This document shows, one piece after another, positions 53,335 through 62,180 of a stretch of 64,000 nucleotides of DNA. A model generated the notes under the pieces. That model was not told the origin of the DNA and searched no databases. It saw only the letters and a program-made list of their open reading frames with translations. A program made the position numbers and the translations under genes. The stretch's first letter is position 1. The number at the start of each line of letters is the position of its first letter. Source of the stretch: Lachnospiraceae bacterium (GTDB lineage: Bacteria; Bacillota; Clostridia; Lachnospirales; Lachnospiraceae); NCBI GenBank assembly GCA_017463225.1, contig JAFTPO010000001.1:1-64000 (forward strand), given 5' to 3'.

Positions 53335-54174
53335 ATGAAAAGAATCGTGACAGTTCAGGATATATCATGTGTTGGAAAGTGCTCACTTACAGTTGCTCTT
53401 CCTATTATATCAGCTATGGGTGTAGAGACTGCTATAATACCGACAGCAGTGCTTTCAACACACACCATGTTTTCGAATTTTACATGTAAGGATTTAACAG
53501 AGGAGATAGTACCTATAACAAATCACTGGAAGGATGAGAACCTGGGATTTGATGCAATTTATACAGGTTATCTTGGCTCAGATGAGCAGATTGAAATTCT
53601 TACTAATATGTTTAGAGAGTTTAAAACTTCTGATAATGTTATTCTTGTGGACCCAGTTATGGCTGATAATGGAAAGCTTTATCCTGCATTTGATGAGGCT
53701 TTTGCAGCTAAGATGGCAAAGCTTTGTGGTGAAGCGGATATCATAGTGCCAAATATTACTGAAGCAAGCTTTATGACTGGTATGGAATATAAGGAAAAGT
53801 ATGATGAGGCATACATTAAGGAGATGCTACTTAAACTTTCAGAGCTTGGAGCTAAGATTAGTGTTCTTACCGGAGTAAGCTTTAAAGAGGGCACAACAGG
53901 TGTTATGGGATATGATAAGGAGAATGATGAGTTTTATAATTATTCCAACAAGCTTCTTCCTAAGAGCTACCATGGAACCGGGGATGTATTTGCCAGCACA
54001 ACAGTAGGTGCTATGATGAATGGATTTACCTGGAAGGAGTCTCTAAAGATAGCAGCAGACTTTACTGCAGAGTGTATTAGAATTACCATGGAGGATCCAA
54101 ATGGTTGTTGGTATGGAGTAAACTTTGAGACAGCTATACCATACTTGCTAAAGCTTATAGGCAAGGCGGTTTAA
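53335..54174 (+). CDS. pdxY: Pyridoxal/pyridoxamine kinase
   Basis: A 279-residue member of the ribokinase fold that phosphorylates vitamin B6 vitamers. It has VQDISCVGKCSLTVALPI near the N-terminus, AIYTGYLGSDEQI near 77-89 and VDPVMADNGKLYPAF near 107. The catalytic signature HGTGDVFASTTVGAMMNG is near 215-232. The ribosome site AAAAGAGG is good. It is divergently transcribed from the PdxR-like regulator, which very likely controls it. Confidence 0.9.
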   Translation: MKRIVTVQDISCVGKCSLTVALPIISAMGVETAIIPTAVLSTHTMFSNFTCKDLTEEIVPITNHWKDENLGFDAIYTGYLGSDEQIEILTNMFREFKTSDNVILVDPVMADNGKLYPAFDEAFAAKMAKLCGEADIIVPNITEASFMTGMEYKEKYDEAYIKEMLLKLSELGAKISVLTGVSFKEGTTGVMGYDKENDEFYNYSNKLLPKSYHGTGDVFASTTVGAMMNGFTWKESLKIAADFTAECIRITMEDPNGCWYGVNFETAIPYLLKLIGKAV

Positions 54175-54233
54175 GGTTATATTTTCCTTGAAATATTCAT
54201 AGTATATTAACAAGAAAAGCAAGGAAAAGACCT

Positions 54234-54677
54234 ATGAGAAAAAAAGGATTATTAACAAAAGCAGCATTATTTACAGTGCTGCTTTTTTCTATGGTTTTTA
54301 TTATTACGGGCTGTAAAAAAGATGATAAGAAGGGGGAGCGCAATGACATAGAATTTACGGTTTGCTCCCGTGATATGCTACCAGAGGAGCTATACGCCAT
54401 AATTGAGGAAAAGAAGGAAAATGTCAGCAAGTTTACCTATGCCAATGGAAGCTATATGTACATCGTGGTGTGCTACGGAGAAAAGGAGAGGGAGAATTTG
54501 AATGTAGTGGTGAATGATTTGTTTATGACAAGCAATGCAATATATATAGACACCACATTGAAGACTGACAAAACCTCAGCTACTGATGCGGTGGGTGTGG
54601 GAGAGCTCTCAATGTACCCATACATAGTTCTAAAGTGTGATAAGTATGATTTGCCAGTAGTATTTGAGATTGATTAA
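54234..54677 (+). CDS. Small lipoprotein, unknown function
   Basis: A 147-residue protein with a lipoprotein signal: a basic N-terminus, a hydrophobic stretch and the lipobox IITG-C at about residue 27. The exported part carries FTVCSRDMLPEELYAIIEEKKE and ends in YDLPVVFEID. It has a weak resemblance to PrcB-type small domains but no firm family. It lies between the kinase gene and the SipL-like gene with gaps of about 60-75 nt. Confidence 0.7.
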   Translation: MRKKGLLTKAALFTVLLFSMVFIITGCKKDDKKGERNDIEFTVCSRDMLPEELYAIIEEKKENVSKFTYANGSYMYIVVCYGEKERENLNVVVNDLFMTSNAIYIDTTLKTDKTSATDAVGVGELSMYPYIVLKCDKYDLPVVFEID

Positions 54678-54750
54678 ACAGTTATAATTTAAGATTAACG
54701 GAATATATTTATTAGTAATAGCAGGCCATAAAATAGTTTTAGGAGGAAAT

Positions 54751-56301
54751 ATGGAATTTAGTAAAAAGGAGATAAATACCAGTATATTAAAGGCTTCAAA
54801 GCAGGTGGAGTACAATATGGATGACGATTTTAATATTCCGGATTCAAAGGATGACATAGACAAGGTTATTGCAAAAAATGGTTACATAGTTTTGGAAGAG
54901 GTTAGCTGTGAGGAGGGCAAGGTAAGAGTTATAGGTACCCTGTACTTTACCATTATGTATAAGACAGCCGGTGAAAAGGGGGATATTGAAACCCTAGAGG
55001 GAGACATTCCTTACGAGCAAACCATAATTATGGAGGGTGTGGATAGAACCCATCAGGGAGAGTGCCAGTCAAAGCTAGAGGACTTAAGTGTTGCAGTAAT
55101 CAACTCCAGAAAGGTGGAGGTTAGATGTCTGGTTGCAAATTCTATAAATGTATATCAGGATGTGAGGCTTAATGCCACCTGCCAGCTTGAAAATGGTCAG
55201 GGCATAGAGTGCCTTTATAAGGATGCCACAATTACAAACACAGTTGTAGCTAAGCATGATGTATTCAAAATTCGTGAAGAGATTGAGATACCTCAGAGCA
55301 AGCCAAACATTAAGGAGATATTGTGGTCCTTTGTTGAGCTTAAAAACATGGATGTAAGACCTATGGAGGATAAGCTTTCTGTCCGGGGAGAGGTGGAGAT
55401 ATTTGCCATATATAAGGGTGAGGAGGAGCATCTACCAATCCAGTACTTATTTTCAGCCAGAACTATTTCCAAGGAAATAGATTGTGAAAAGGCTGGGGAG
55501 GGCATGCTCCTAGAGGCAATCTGTACCCTTGGCAAGGGAGAGATATCCATACGTGGAGACAAGGATAATGAGGAGAGAATCATAGGTATTGATTACAGTG
55601 TAGATATGAACATAAAGCTGTATCAGGATCAGGAAATGAGACTTATCAGTGACCTGTACTCTCCAAATGTGGAGATTATTCCAAAGAAGGAATCCATTAC
55701 GTGCGATAACCTGCTTATGAGAAATATGGCCAAGGCAAAGCTTAGTCACAGACAGGTTATAAGAGATGAGGATACAAAGATTCTACAGGTATGTCACGTA
55801 TATGGAAATGTATGGTTAGACGATGTGGAAATTCATCAGGATTCAGTTTCCGTAGAGGGCGTGGTAAAGGCTAATGTGCTTTATATATCTGCAGGAGAGG
55901 AGCCAATGAGCTGTATGGAGGTAGATGTGCCATTTTCCTATGTGGCAGACACAGTACCTCTGTCACCGGAGGATTCCGTCAGAATATATCCTTGCATAGA
56001 CCAGTTAAATGCCAGTCTTATTAATAGTCAGGAGATAGAGCTTAAGGGAATGGTGAGTCTTGGAATGTCCATCTTTGCAAAGAATAAGGTGGAAGCCATA
56101 ACAGATATGCAGCTAGAGCCGGTTGACACAGCCAAGAAGGCAGCTCAGCCGGGAATAGTCGGATATGTGGTAAAAAAGGGAGATACCTTGTGGTCCATAG
56201 CCAGAAGGTACTACGCCACAACAGAGTCTATTAGAGAAGTTAATGGATTAGAATCTGACGTTGTAATGGAAGGTGACAAGATAATCGTTGTAAAATCATA
56301 G
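54751..56301 (+). CDS. SPOCS/LysM protein, SipL-like
   Basis: A 516-residue protein. It contains DUF3794 (SPOCS) domain repeats, with blocks such as GYIVLEEVSCEEGKVRVIGTLYFTIMY near 47 and VSVEGVVKANVLYISAGEEP near 367. The C-terminus (about 469-514) is a LysM domain (YVVKKGDTLWSIARRYYATT). In Clostridioides difficile, SipL with this layout binds SpoIVA in spore coat assembly and LysM is needed. The same role is inferred here and agrees with spoIIR and gerA nearby. AGGAGG precedes the start. Confidence 0.85.
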   Translation: MEFSKKEINTSILKASKQVEYNMDDDFNIPDSKDDIDKVIAKNGYIVLEEVSCEEGKVRVIGTLYFTIMYKTAGEKGDIETLEGDIPYEQTIIMEGVDRTHQGECQSKLEDLSVAVINSRKVEVRCLVANSINVYQDVRLNATCQLENGQGIECLYKDATITNTVVAKHDVFKIREEIEIPQSKPNIKEILWSFVELKNMDVRPMEDKLSVRGEVEIFAIYKGEEEHLPIQYLFSARTISKEIDCEKAGEGMLLEAICTLGKGEISIRGDKDNEERIIGIDYSVDMNIKLYQDQEMRLISDLYSPNVEIIPKKESITCDNLLMRNMAKAKLSHRQVIRDEDTKILQVCHVYGNVWLDDVEIHQDSVSVEGVVKANVLYISAGEEPMSCMEVDVPFSYVADTVPLSPEDSVRIYPCIDQLNASLINSQEIELKGMVSLGMSIFAKNKVEAITDMQLEPVDTAKKAAQPGIVGYVVKKGDTLWSIARRYYATTESIREVNGLESDVVMEGDKIIVVKS

Positions 56302-56374
56302 GGCAAAAAGGACGAGGAGGAACTATACTGGCCGGTAAAGTATAAGGTGGTCTTTTCTGTCCGTACTTGTGAAA

Positions 56375-56410
56375 CAGGCGGGAACTGTGACGAAGCACAG
56401 TTCCCGCCTG
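56375..56410. terminator. Perfect 15-bp stem-loop between convergent genes
   Basis: CAGGCGGGAACTGTG (56375-56389), loop ACGAAG and its exact complement (56396-56410). No clear T-tract follows on either strand, but it sits just before the convergent gene. Confidence 0.6.
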
Positions 56411-56434
56411 CATATGTACTATATGTCGAGATAT

Positions 56435-57019
56435 TTACTCAGCGGCCCACTCATCAAGCATTTCATTGATTCTGTCACGAGTCTTTGCTGAGATTTCCGG
56501 AAGCTCATCGCCCCATACCTTTTCAGCATCTCCAAAGCCCTTATCGATAGCCTTTCTCATCTCCTCAAGCTTAGTGGCATCTCCACCAGTCAAAGCCTTT
56601 GCAAAGGAAACGATTCTCTCTGCAGTCTGCTCAACGCCCCAGTAGCCATCCTCTGCTACGTCCTTTTTAGCCTGTTCCACTACCTCAGGGTCAACCTCTA
56701 CCTGTCCGCTTACAACTCCCTTCATAAGGTCGCTTAAGGTTGCAAACTGATAGGTCTGTCCCTGCTTAGTTAAGCACTTCTCAACAAGGGATGCAAGGGA
56801 TGCATATCTAGCCTCAGCATCTGCCTTGAGCTTGTCTATAGTTGCCTGATCTACCTTAGGATTCTTACTGTCATAGGTAGCTTTTTTCGCTGTCTCTGAT
56901 TTCTCGTATACTGCTGCTGACTCCTCCGCCTTAGCAGGAGCCTCCTCAACCTTCTTGCTTTCCTTAGCTGTATAGGTTGATGCCTGGTATACTACTGAAC
57001 TAATTCCATTTAATTCCAT
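56435..57019 (-). CDS. Conserved protein with a sigma-28-like promoter, possibly flagellum- or motility-linked
   Basis: A 194-residue soluble protein. The N-terminus is an Ala/Lys/Glu-rich disordered stretch. A helical core follows, with DGYWGVEQTAERIVSFAKALTGGD (about 128-151) and ISAKTRDRINEMLDEW at the end. That C-terminal pattern (GYWGVEQTAERI...KGFGDAEK) resembles a small domain found in proteins of motile bacteria (DUF5610-like); assignment is tentative. A sigma-28-type promoter lies upstream at 57114-57140, but no flagellar genes are in the window. AAGGAGG precedes the ATG. Confidence 0.6.
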   Translation of the reverse strand: MELNGISSVVYQASTYTAKESKKVEEAPAKAEESAAVYEKSETAKKATYDSKNPKVDQATIDKLKADAEARYASLASLVEKCLTKQGQTYQFATLSDLMKGVVSGQVEVDPEVVEQAKKDVAEDGYWGVEQTAERIVSFAKALTGGDATKLEEMRKAIDKGFGDAEKVWGDELPEISAKTRDRINEMLDEWAAE

Positions 57020-57113
57020 ACTAACACCCTCCTTGGTTAACTAAAAGGTAACATGTCCCTTAGTGACTCCGCCACATAAGGGCATAGAAGCCTTATCTAT
57101 TCTTACGTAATAT

Positions 57114-57140
57114 ATATCGGACTGTAGTCTATAAGTCTTA
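57114..57140 (-). promoter_or_regulatory. Sigma-28-like promoter
   Basis: On the minus strand TAAG (57137-57140), 15 nt and TCCGATAT (57114-57121) match 10 of 12 positions of TAAA-N15-GCCGATAT, the flagellar sigma consensus of Gram-positives. Confidence 0.6.
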
Positions 57141-57261
57141 ACATGGCACAGAGGAATTCTTTCCTATATTTTGCAATTATGTTTGTTTATATTGTACATT
57201 GTATACAAGATTGCCAAATGATATAATTTTAGTCAGATAAGACATATGCAAGGAGGCTTAC

Positions 57262-58155
57262 ATGACGGATTCAACTAATAATTTTCTCACACTCAAGGCC
57301 TATGCAAAGGTAAATCTGGCTTTAGACGTTTTAAGAAAGAGGGAGGACGGTTATCATGATGTAAAGATGATAATGCAGAATCTTGATATATATGACGAGC
57401 TGGAGTTTGAGGTGCTGGCTAGAGATACAGAGGATACAAGGATTACATTATCAGTAAATAAGCCGGGGATTCCTACAGACCAGAGGAATCTGGTGAACAA
57501 GGCTATAGCATTACTTTTTGAGGAATTTAATATAAAGAGTCACATCAATGTGAACCTTATAAAAAATATCCCTGCGGAGGCAGGTATGGCTGGAGGCAGC
57601 ACAGACTGTGCAGCAGCACTTAAGGCTGTTAATGCTTTGTACGATTTAGGACTTACCACAGAGGAGCTTATGAAGAGAGGTGTGCGCTTAGGCGCAGATG
57701 TGCCTTATTGCGTGCTGGGAAAAACCTCCATATCAGAGGGAATAGGAGAGGTGCTGACACCTATTAAGGGCTTGCCTAATTGTCACGTTTTAGTGGCTAA
57801 GCCACCGGTAAATGTAAGCACCAAAGAGATATATACAAACTTAAAAGCCAATGAGCTAAAGGAGCATCCGGACGTGGATGGTATGGTGGAGGCTCTTGAG
57901 GGCGGAAACCTTCAGGGTATTACAGAAAGAATGTCAAATGTCCTAGAGACAGTAACTGTAAATATGCATCCTGAGATTGAAGAGCTTAAAGCTTTGATGA
58001 AAGAGATGGGAGCTTTAAATGCAATTATGAGTGGCAGTGGTCCTACAGTGTTTGGAATATTTGATGACAAGGATAAGGTATGGGACTGCGCCATGGTTAT
58101 AGGAGACAGAGAGTTAGCTCCGGAGGTATTCATTACCAGACCGGTAAATGCATAG
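57262..58155 (+). CDS. ispE: 4-diphosphocytidyl-2-C-methyl-D-erythritol kinase
   Basis: IspE phosphorylates CDP-ME in the MEP isoprenoid pathway. The 297-residue GHMP kinase has AYAKVNLALDVLRKREDGYHD near 13-33. The ATP-binding PAEAGMAGGSTDCAAAL lies at about 104-120, and MSGSGPTVFGIF is near 255. Length is normal. AAGGAGG precedes the ATG. The GntR gene follows 37 nt later on the same strand, so the two are likely co-transcribed, as in other Clostridia. Confidence 0.96.
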   Translation: MTDSTNNFLTLKAYAKVNLALDVLRKREDGYHDVKMIMQNLDIYDELEFEVLARDTEDTRITLSVNKPGIPTDQRNLVNKAIALLFEEFNIKSHINVNLIKNIPAEAGMAGGSTDCAAALKAVNALYDLGLTTEELMKRGVRLGADVPYCVLGKTSISEGIGEVLTPIKGLPNCHVLVAKPPVNVSTKEIYTNLKANELKEHPDVDGMVEALEGGNLQGITERMSNVLETVTVNMHPEIEELKALMKEMGALNAIMSGSGPTVFGIFDDKDKVWDCAMVIGDRELAPEVFITRPVNA

Positions 58156-58192
58156 AATATATAGAATATTACAAAAGAAGGGAGGAGCAGCT

Positions 58193-58864
58193 ATGAAGCT
58201 TGATATAAATATTGATGAGTATCTGCCACTTCGCGAGGTGGTTTTTAGAACTCTTAGAAATGCCATAGTTCAGGGAGAGTTTCAGCCGGGAGAGCGACTT
58301 ATGGAGATAACCCTTGCCAAAAAGCTGGGCGTTAGCCGTACTCCTGTAAGAGAGGCGATTAGAATGCTTGAGCTTGAAGGCTTGGTGGTTATGATTCCAC
58401 GTAAAGGTGCAGAGGTTGCTAACATTACTGTTAAGGACCTTAAGGATGCCCTAGAGGTTAGAATGGCACTTGAGGCACTTTCTGTAAGACTTGCCTGCGA
58501 GAGAATAGACGAAGAGGGTAAGGAGGAGCTAAAGGCAGCCTGTATGTCCTTTAAGGAGGCTATTAACTCTAAGCTTGTGCCGGCTATAGTTAAGGCAGAT
58601 GAGCATTTTCACAATGTTATCTACAAGGCAGCCAAGAATCCTAAGCTTATAAATATGGCATCAACTCTTAGAGAGCAGGTTTACAGATACAGGGTTGAAT
58701 ATGTTAAGGATTTCTCTTATCACGATAATCTTATCAGAGAGCATGACCAGATAACTATGGCCATACTTAAGGGTGATAAGGAAAGCGCAGAGAGGGTTAT
58801 GAATGAGCATATTTATAATCAGGAGCAGATAGTTATACAGAATGTTAGAAATGCAAATTCTTAG
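58193..58864 (+). CDS. GntR-family transcription regulator (FadR/FCD subgroup)
   Basis: A 223-residue DNA-binding protein. The N-terminal winged helix-turn-helix (about 10-75) carries GERLMEITLAKKLGVSRTPVREAIRMLELEGLVVMIPRKG. The C-terminal FCD ligand domain has the metal-binding HFHNVIYKAAKNP and a later REHDQITMAILKGD with histidines. Effectors of this group are often sugar acids or other small carboxylates; the ligand here is unknown. The start at 58193 follows GGGAGGAG. Confidence 0.9.
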   Translation: MKLDINIDEYLPLREVVFRTLRNAIVQGEFQPGERLMEITLAKKLGVSRTPVREAIRMLELEGLVVMIPRKGAEVANITVKDLKDALEVRMALEALSVRLACERIDEEGKEELKAACMSFKEAINSKLVPAIVKADEHFHNVIYKAAKNPKLINMASTLREQVYRYRVEYVKDFSYHDNLIREHDQITMAILKGDKESAERVMNEHIYNQEQIVIQNVRNANS

Positions 58865-58885
58865 ATAAATAGTGATAGGTAAGTA

Positions 58886-58917
58886 GCAGGTGTCTTAAGG
58901 GACACCTGTTATTTTTG
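58886..58917 (+). terminator. Terminator of the ispE-gntR operon
   Basis: CAGGTGTC (58887-58894) pairs with GACACCTG (58901-58908) and is followed by TTATTTTTG. Confidence 0.85.
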
Positions 58918-59009
58918 TGGCAGGCTTTAGAATACTTTTAACGCATAAGGGAAAAATATGGGTATTAGATTATGAAACTTAAGTATTTAAAGGAGGGTGT
59001 CACAGGGTC

Positions 59010-60548
59010 ATGGATAAATACGACAAGCTATATGAAAAGTGGTTTGATGAAAACAATCATTTTAAGCCGGCTATAAATAAGCAGCTGGATGTGAATATCG
59101 ATATCCTGAAAAAGCTTTTTGCTGATGCAGGAGATATAGTTCAAAAGGAGTTTTATCTTAGAAGAATACAGGGAAGCATAAGAATTTATGTGGTTTATGT
59201 TGATGGTCTGGTTGACAGGGGAGTTATTGAGGATGGAATTTTAAAGCCACTTTTATATGAGTGGAGACTGACTGACGGAAGAGATTTGATGGAATCCATT
59301 CTACATCGGGAGACACATACAGTGGATATCAAAAAGGAGCCGGACTTCGATAAGGTTTTGCTTGGAATCCTAAAGGGAGACACTGCCATATTCATTCAGG
59401 GCTATGATCAGGCACTGATTGTGTCTACGAAAAAATATCCTTTAAGAAGTATCAGTGAAAATGATACAGAGGGTGGACTTAGAGGACCTAGGGACAGCTT
59501 TAATGAAAGCTTTAGATTCTCCACAGCTCTTATTAGAAGAAGGATAAGAGACCCCAAGCTAAAGTGTGAGCAGGGAACCATAGGTCAGCGAAGCAAAACA
59601 GATTACGGAATAATGTACATCAAGGATTTGGCGGAGCCAGAGCTGGTAAAAAAAATCAAGGAGAAGCTTAATGCTTATGATATAGATGGAATATTTGACA
59701 GTGGAATGGCAGAGCACCTTATGGAGGATAACTGGTACTCTGTATTTCCTATGTTTCAGGCTACCACAAGACCAGACAAGGTGGCATCGGGAATATTAGA
59801 GGGAAGGGTTGCCGTTGTATTTGACAATTCACCGGAGGTGGTTTTAGCTCCCTGTAATTTTAATATGCTACTTCAGGCATCGGATGATTATTACAACAGA
59901 TGGGCGGTGGGAACCTTTGCCAGACTTATCAGATATGTGGCGGCATTAATAGCCATTACACTGCCGGGCTTTTATATAGCTGCAACCATGTTTCACAGTG
60001 AGATACTTCCCACCAAGCTACTTTACGCTATAGCCTCAGCCAGGTCTATGGTTACATTTCCCATAGTGGTGGAGATGCTTATTATGGAGTTTTTATTTGA
60101 GCTATTAAGAGAGGCGGGAATAAGGCTTCCCGGGCCTCTGGGAAATACCATCGGAATAGTGGGAGGTCTTATAGTTGGACAGTCTGCAGTGGAGGCAGGA
60201 ATAGTAAGTACCATAGTTGTTATAGTGGTGGCACTGTCTGCCATAGCCTCTTTCGCCATACCAAACGAAGAGTTTGTATCCGTGTATCGTCTTATGAAAT
60301 TCTTTATCATAATAACCTCTGCCACCTTGGGGTTGTTTGGCTTTATGCTAGGACTTCTAGTTATAGCCATACATCTGTCTGAGCTAAAAAGCTTTGGAGT
60401 TCCTTACATGACTCCCGCAGTGGCAGGAGATGGGGAGAGAGCCTGGGCCAATGGAGATTTCATATTCAGAGCCCCTATTAAAACTATGAGGAAGAGGCCA
60501 TTTTGGACAAATTATAAGAATAGGGACAGATTAAAGGAGAGAGATTAA
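59010..60548 (+). CDS. gerA: Spore germination protein GerA-type subunit A
   Basis: A 512-residue protein of the GerAA/GerKA family, the A subunit of a germinant receptor in the spore inner membrane. The soluble N-terminal part (about 1-290) contains RSISENDTEGGLRGPRDSFNESFRFSTALIRRRI, a hallmark of the family. The C-terminal third has several membrane helices, including PLGNTIGIVGGLIVGQSAVEAGIVS. Subunit B follows with overlapping stop/start codons (TAATG). A GCATA motif at 58943 could be part of a sigma-G or sigma-F promoter, but this is weak. The ribosome site AAGGAGG is 13 nt from the ATG, rather far. Confidence 0.92.
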   Translation: MDKYDKLYEKWFDENNHFKPAINKQLDVNIDILKKLFADAGDIVQKEFYLRRIQGSIRIYVVYVDGLVDRGVIEDGILKPLLYEWRLTDGRDLMESILHRETHTVDIKKEPDFDKVLLGILKGDTAIFIQGYDQALIVSTKKYPLRSISENDTEGGLRGPRDSFNESFRFSTALIRRRIRDPKLKCEQGTIGQRSKTDYGIMYIKDLAEPELVKKIKEKLNAYDIDGIFDSGMAEHLMEDNWYSVFPMFQATTRPDKVASGILEGRVAVVFDNSPEVVLAPCNFNMLLQASDDYYNRWAVGTFARLIRYVAALIAITLPGFYIAATMFHSEILPTKLLYAIASARSMVTFPIVVEMLIMEFLFELLREAGIRLPGPLGNTIGIVGGLIVGQSAVEAGIVSTIVVIVVALSAIASFAIPNEEFVSVYRLMKFFIIITSATLGLFGFMLGLLVIAIHLSELKSFGVPYMTPAVAGDGERAWANGDFIFRAPIKTMRKRPFWTNYKNRDRLKERD

Positions 60549-62158
60549 TGTATACGCAGAATAATATGATATCCACAAGGCAGTGCTTTAGGACGGGCAT
60601 TCTGGAAAATATAACTCTAGGTATGGTGGTAATACCTTATGTGTCTGTAAATCTGGCAGGTAAGTGGCATTTTCCCGCTATGCTTATAGGTCTTTTAATG
60701 GGTGGAGTGTATATGGCTTTTATGTATGCACTGTCTAAGTCGGTTACAAAGGATACCTTGGAGGATTTAAAGAGCTTAAAGGGTGTAGGTGGAGCTATAG
60801 GAATATTGTACAGTATAAGATTCCTTATAAGGATAGGTATCGTACTGTATTTTTTCGGAAAAACCATGCAGGAGTATCTTCTTCAAAGCTATAATCTGTG
60901 GGTTATAATTATAGCCTTTGTGCTGGTGTGCGGCTACGGTGCAGCCAGGGATATAGAAAAGCGGGGAAGGATGCTGGAGCTTCTGTTTCCTTGGATGGTG
61001 GTGCCTATTATACTTGTGGCTGTATTTGCCATAAGTAATATAAATTTGGATGAGCTTTTGGAGGGATTACGAGGGGTAAATTATGAGAATATAAGGGGAG
61101 AGGCTGGGTTTTTAGATGTGCTTAAGGCCGGTTACGTGTGCTTTCTTGTTATGAGCACCTCAGAGCTTTTGCTTTTTACCATGCCATACCAGAAGGAAAA
61201 TAGCTGGAGAAACGCCCTAAAGCTTGGTCTTTGGATATTAATATCAATATTTCTGGCATATATATTTATAATTGGTATTTTGGGAGGTCACTGGGTAGCC
61301 AGCGACAGTCAGGCAGCTTTAAATGTTATGGAGGCAGCCTTTATTCCAGGAGGTTTCATAGAAAGGGCCGATTACCCTGTGCTTATATTTTGGGTTATAG
61401 GTGTGTTTGCCATAGTCAGTGGGTATATCTTTTATGCCAGAAAGGGATGGGAGATATGTAGGGCCTGTATCAAAGGCAGCGCTGTGACTAAGGGAAAACT
61501 AAGCCTATGGATAGTTATGATATTGGCATGTCTTGCAGCCTGGCTTTGGAGTCTTCCTGATATTTCCGTTTATCTTGCCCAATATATGCTTTGGGCCGAT
61601 GTGGCTATAAGCCTGATTATTCCGGTAATACTGCTTAATCGTAGTGGAAGTATAACATCCCTTAAAGCCGTAAAAAAACAATTAGGAGCTGTGGTTATAC
61701 TTGTTCTTATAACAGCCTCTCTCTCGGGCTGTGTCAACAAGGAGTTTGCACCAATATCAAAGGCCAGGGAATCTATAGAGGGAAGGGAGTATGTTACAAA
61801 TATTACCTTTAATGGGGAAGAAGACATCACCTTTACTGTGGCAGATATAAAGAAATATATTAAGGATGCCACCGGAACCTTTGAAACTAAGGAGGAAAAG
61901 CTTACGGGTGAGAGCTTGACTCAGGTTATGGATGAGTATCATAACGAAAATGGCAGGCAGCTTGATATAGGTCATCTGGATGGAATCACTTTTAAGGATG
62001 TGGCGGATGATAGGGTGAGAGAGTATGCCTTGGAGATGAGCAATATAAGCCATATGGGCAAATCCGTAGTTGTAACTATTAAGGATTCACAGGGAGAGAA
62101 AAAAATAGATTTAAGACAACTGATTAAATGTGCTTATTCAGGGGAAGAATTTCCGTAA
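60548..62158 (+). CDS. GerAB-type permease fused to a short GerAC-like lipoprotein segment
   Basis: A 536-residue protein. Residues about 1-370 form the ten-helix endospore germination permease (subunit B type, APC superfamily). A second hydrophobic stretch follows (LGAVVILVLITASLSG) with a lipobox-like SLSG-C395, then a soluble tail of about 140 residues (FAPISKARESIEGREYVTNITF...). In normal operons the C subunit is a separate lipoprotein of about 370-400 residues. Here the lipoprotein-like start is in frame within the permease ORF and the tail is short. It may be a real fusion, an internal start or a remnant. Confidence 0.78.
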   Translation: MYTQNNMISTRQCFRTGILENITLGMVVIPYVSVNLAGKWHFPAMLIGLLMGGVYMAFMYALSKSVTKDTLEDLKSLKGVGGAIGILYSIRFLIRIGIVLYFFGKTMQEYLLQSYNLWVIIIAFVLVCGYGAARDIEKRGRMLELLFPWMVVPIILVAVFAISNINLDELLEGLRGVNYENIRGEAGFLDVLKAGYVCFLVMSTSELLLFTMPYQKENSWRNALKLGLWILISIFLAYIFIIGILGGHWVASDSQAALNVMEAAFIPGGFIERADYPVLIFWVIGVFAIVSGYIFYARKGWEICRACIKGSAVTKGKLSLWIVMILACLAAWLWSLPDISVYLAQYMLWADVAISLIIPVILLNRSGSITSLKAVKKQLGAVVILVLITASLSGCVNKEFAPISKARESIEGREYVTNITFNGEEDITFTVADIKKYIKDATGTFETKEEKLTGESLTQVMDEYHNENGRQLDIGHLDGITFKDVADDRVREYALEMSNISHMGKSVVVTIKDSQGEKKIDLRQLIKCAYSGEEFP

Positions 62159-62180
62159 ATAATATTTTATGGAGGTTCTT

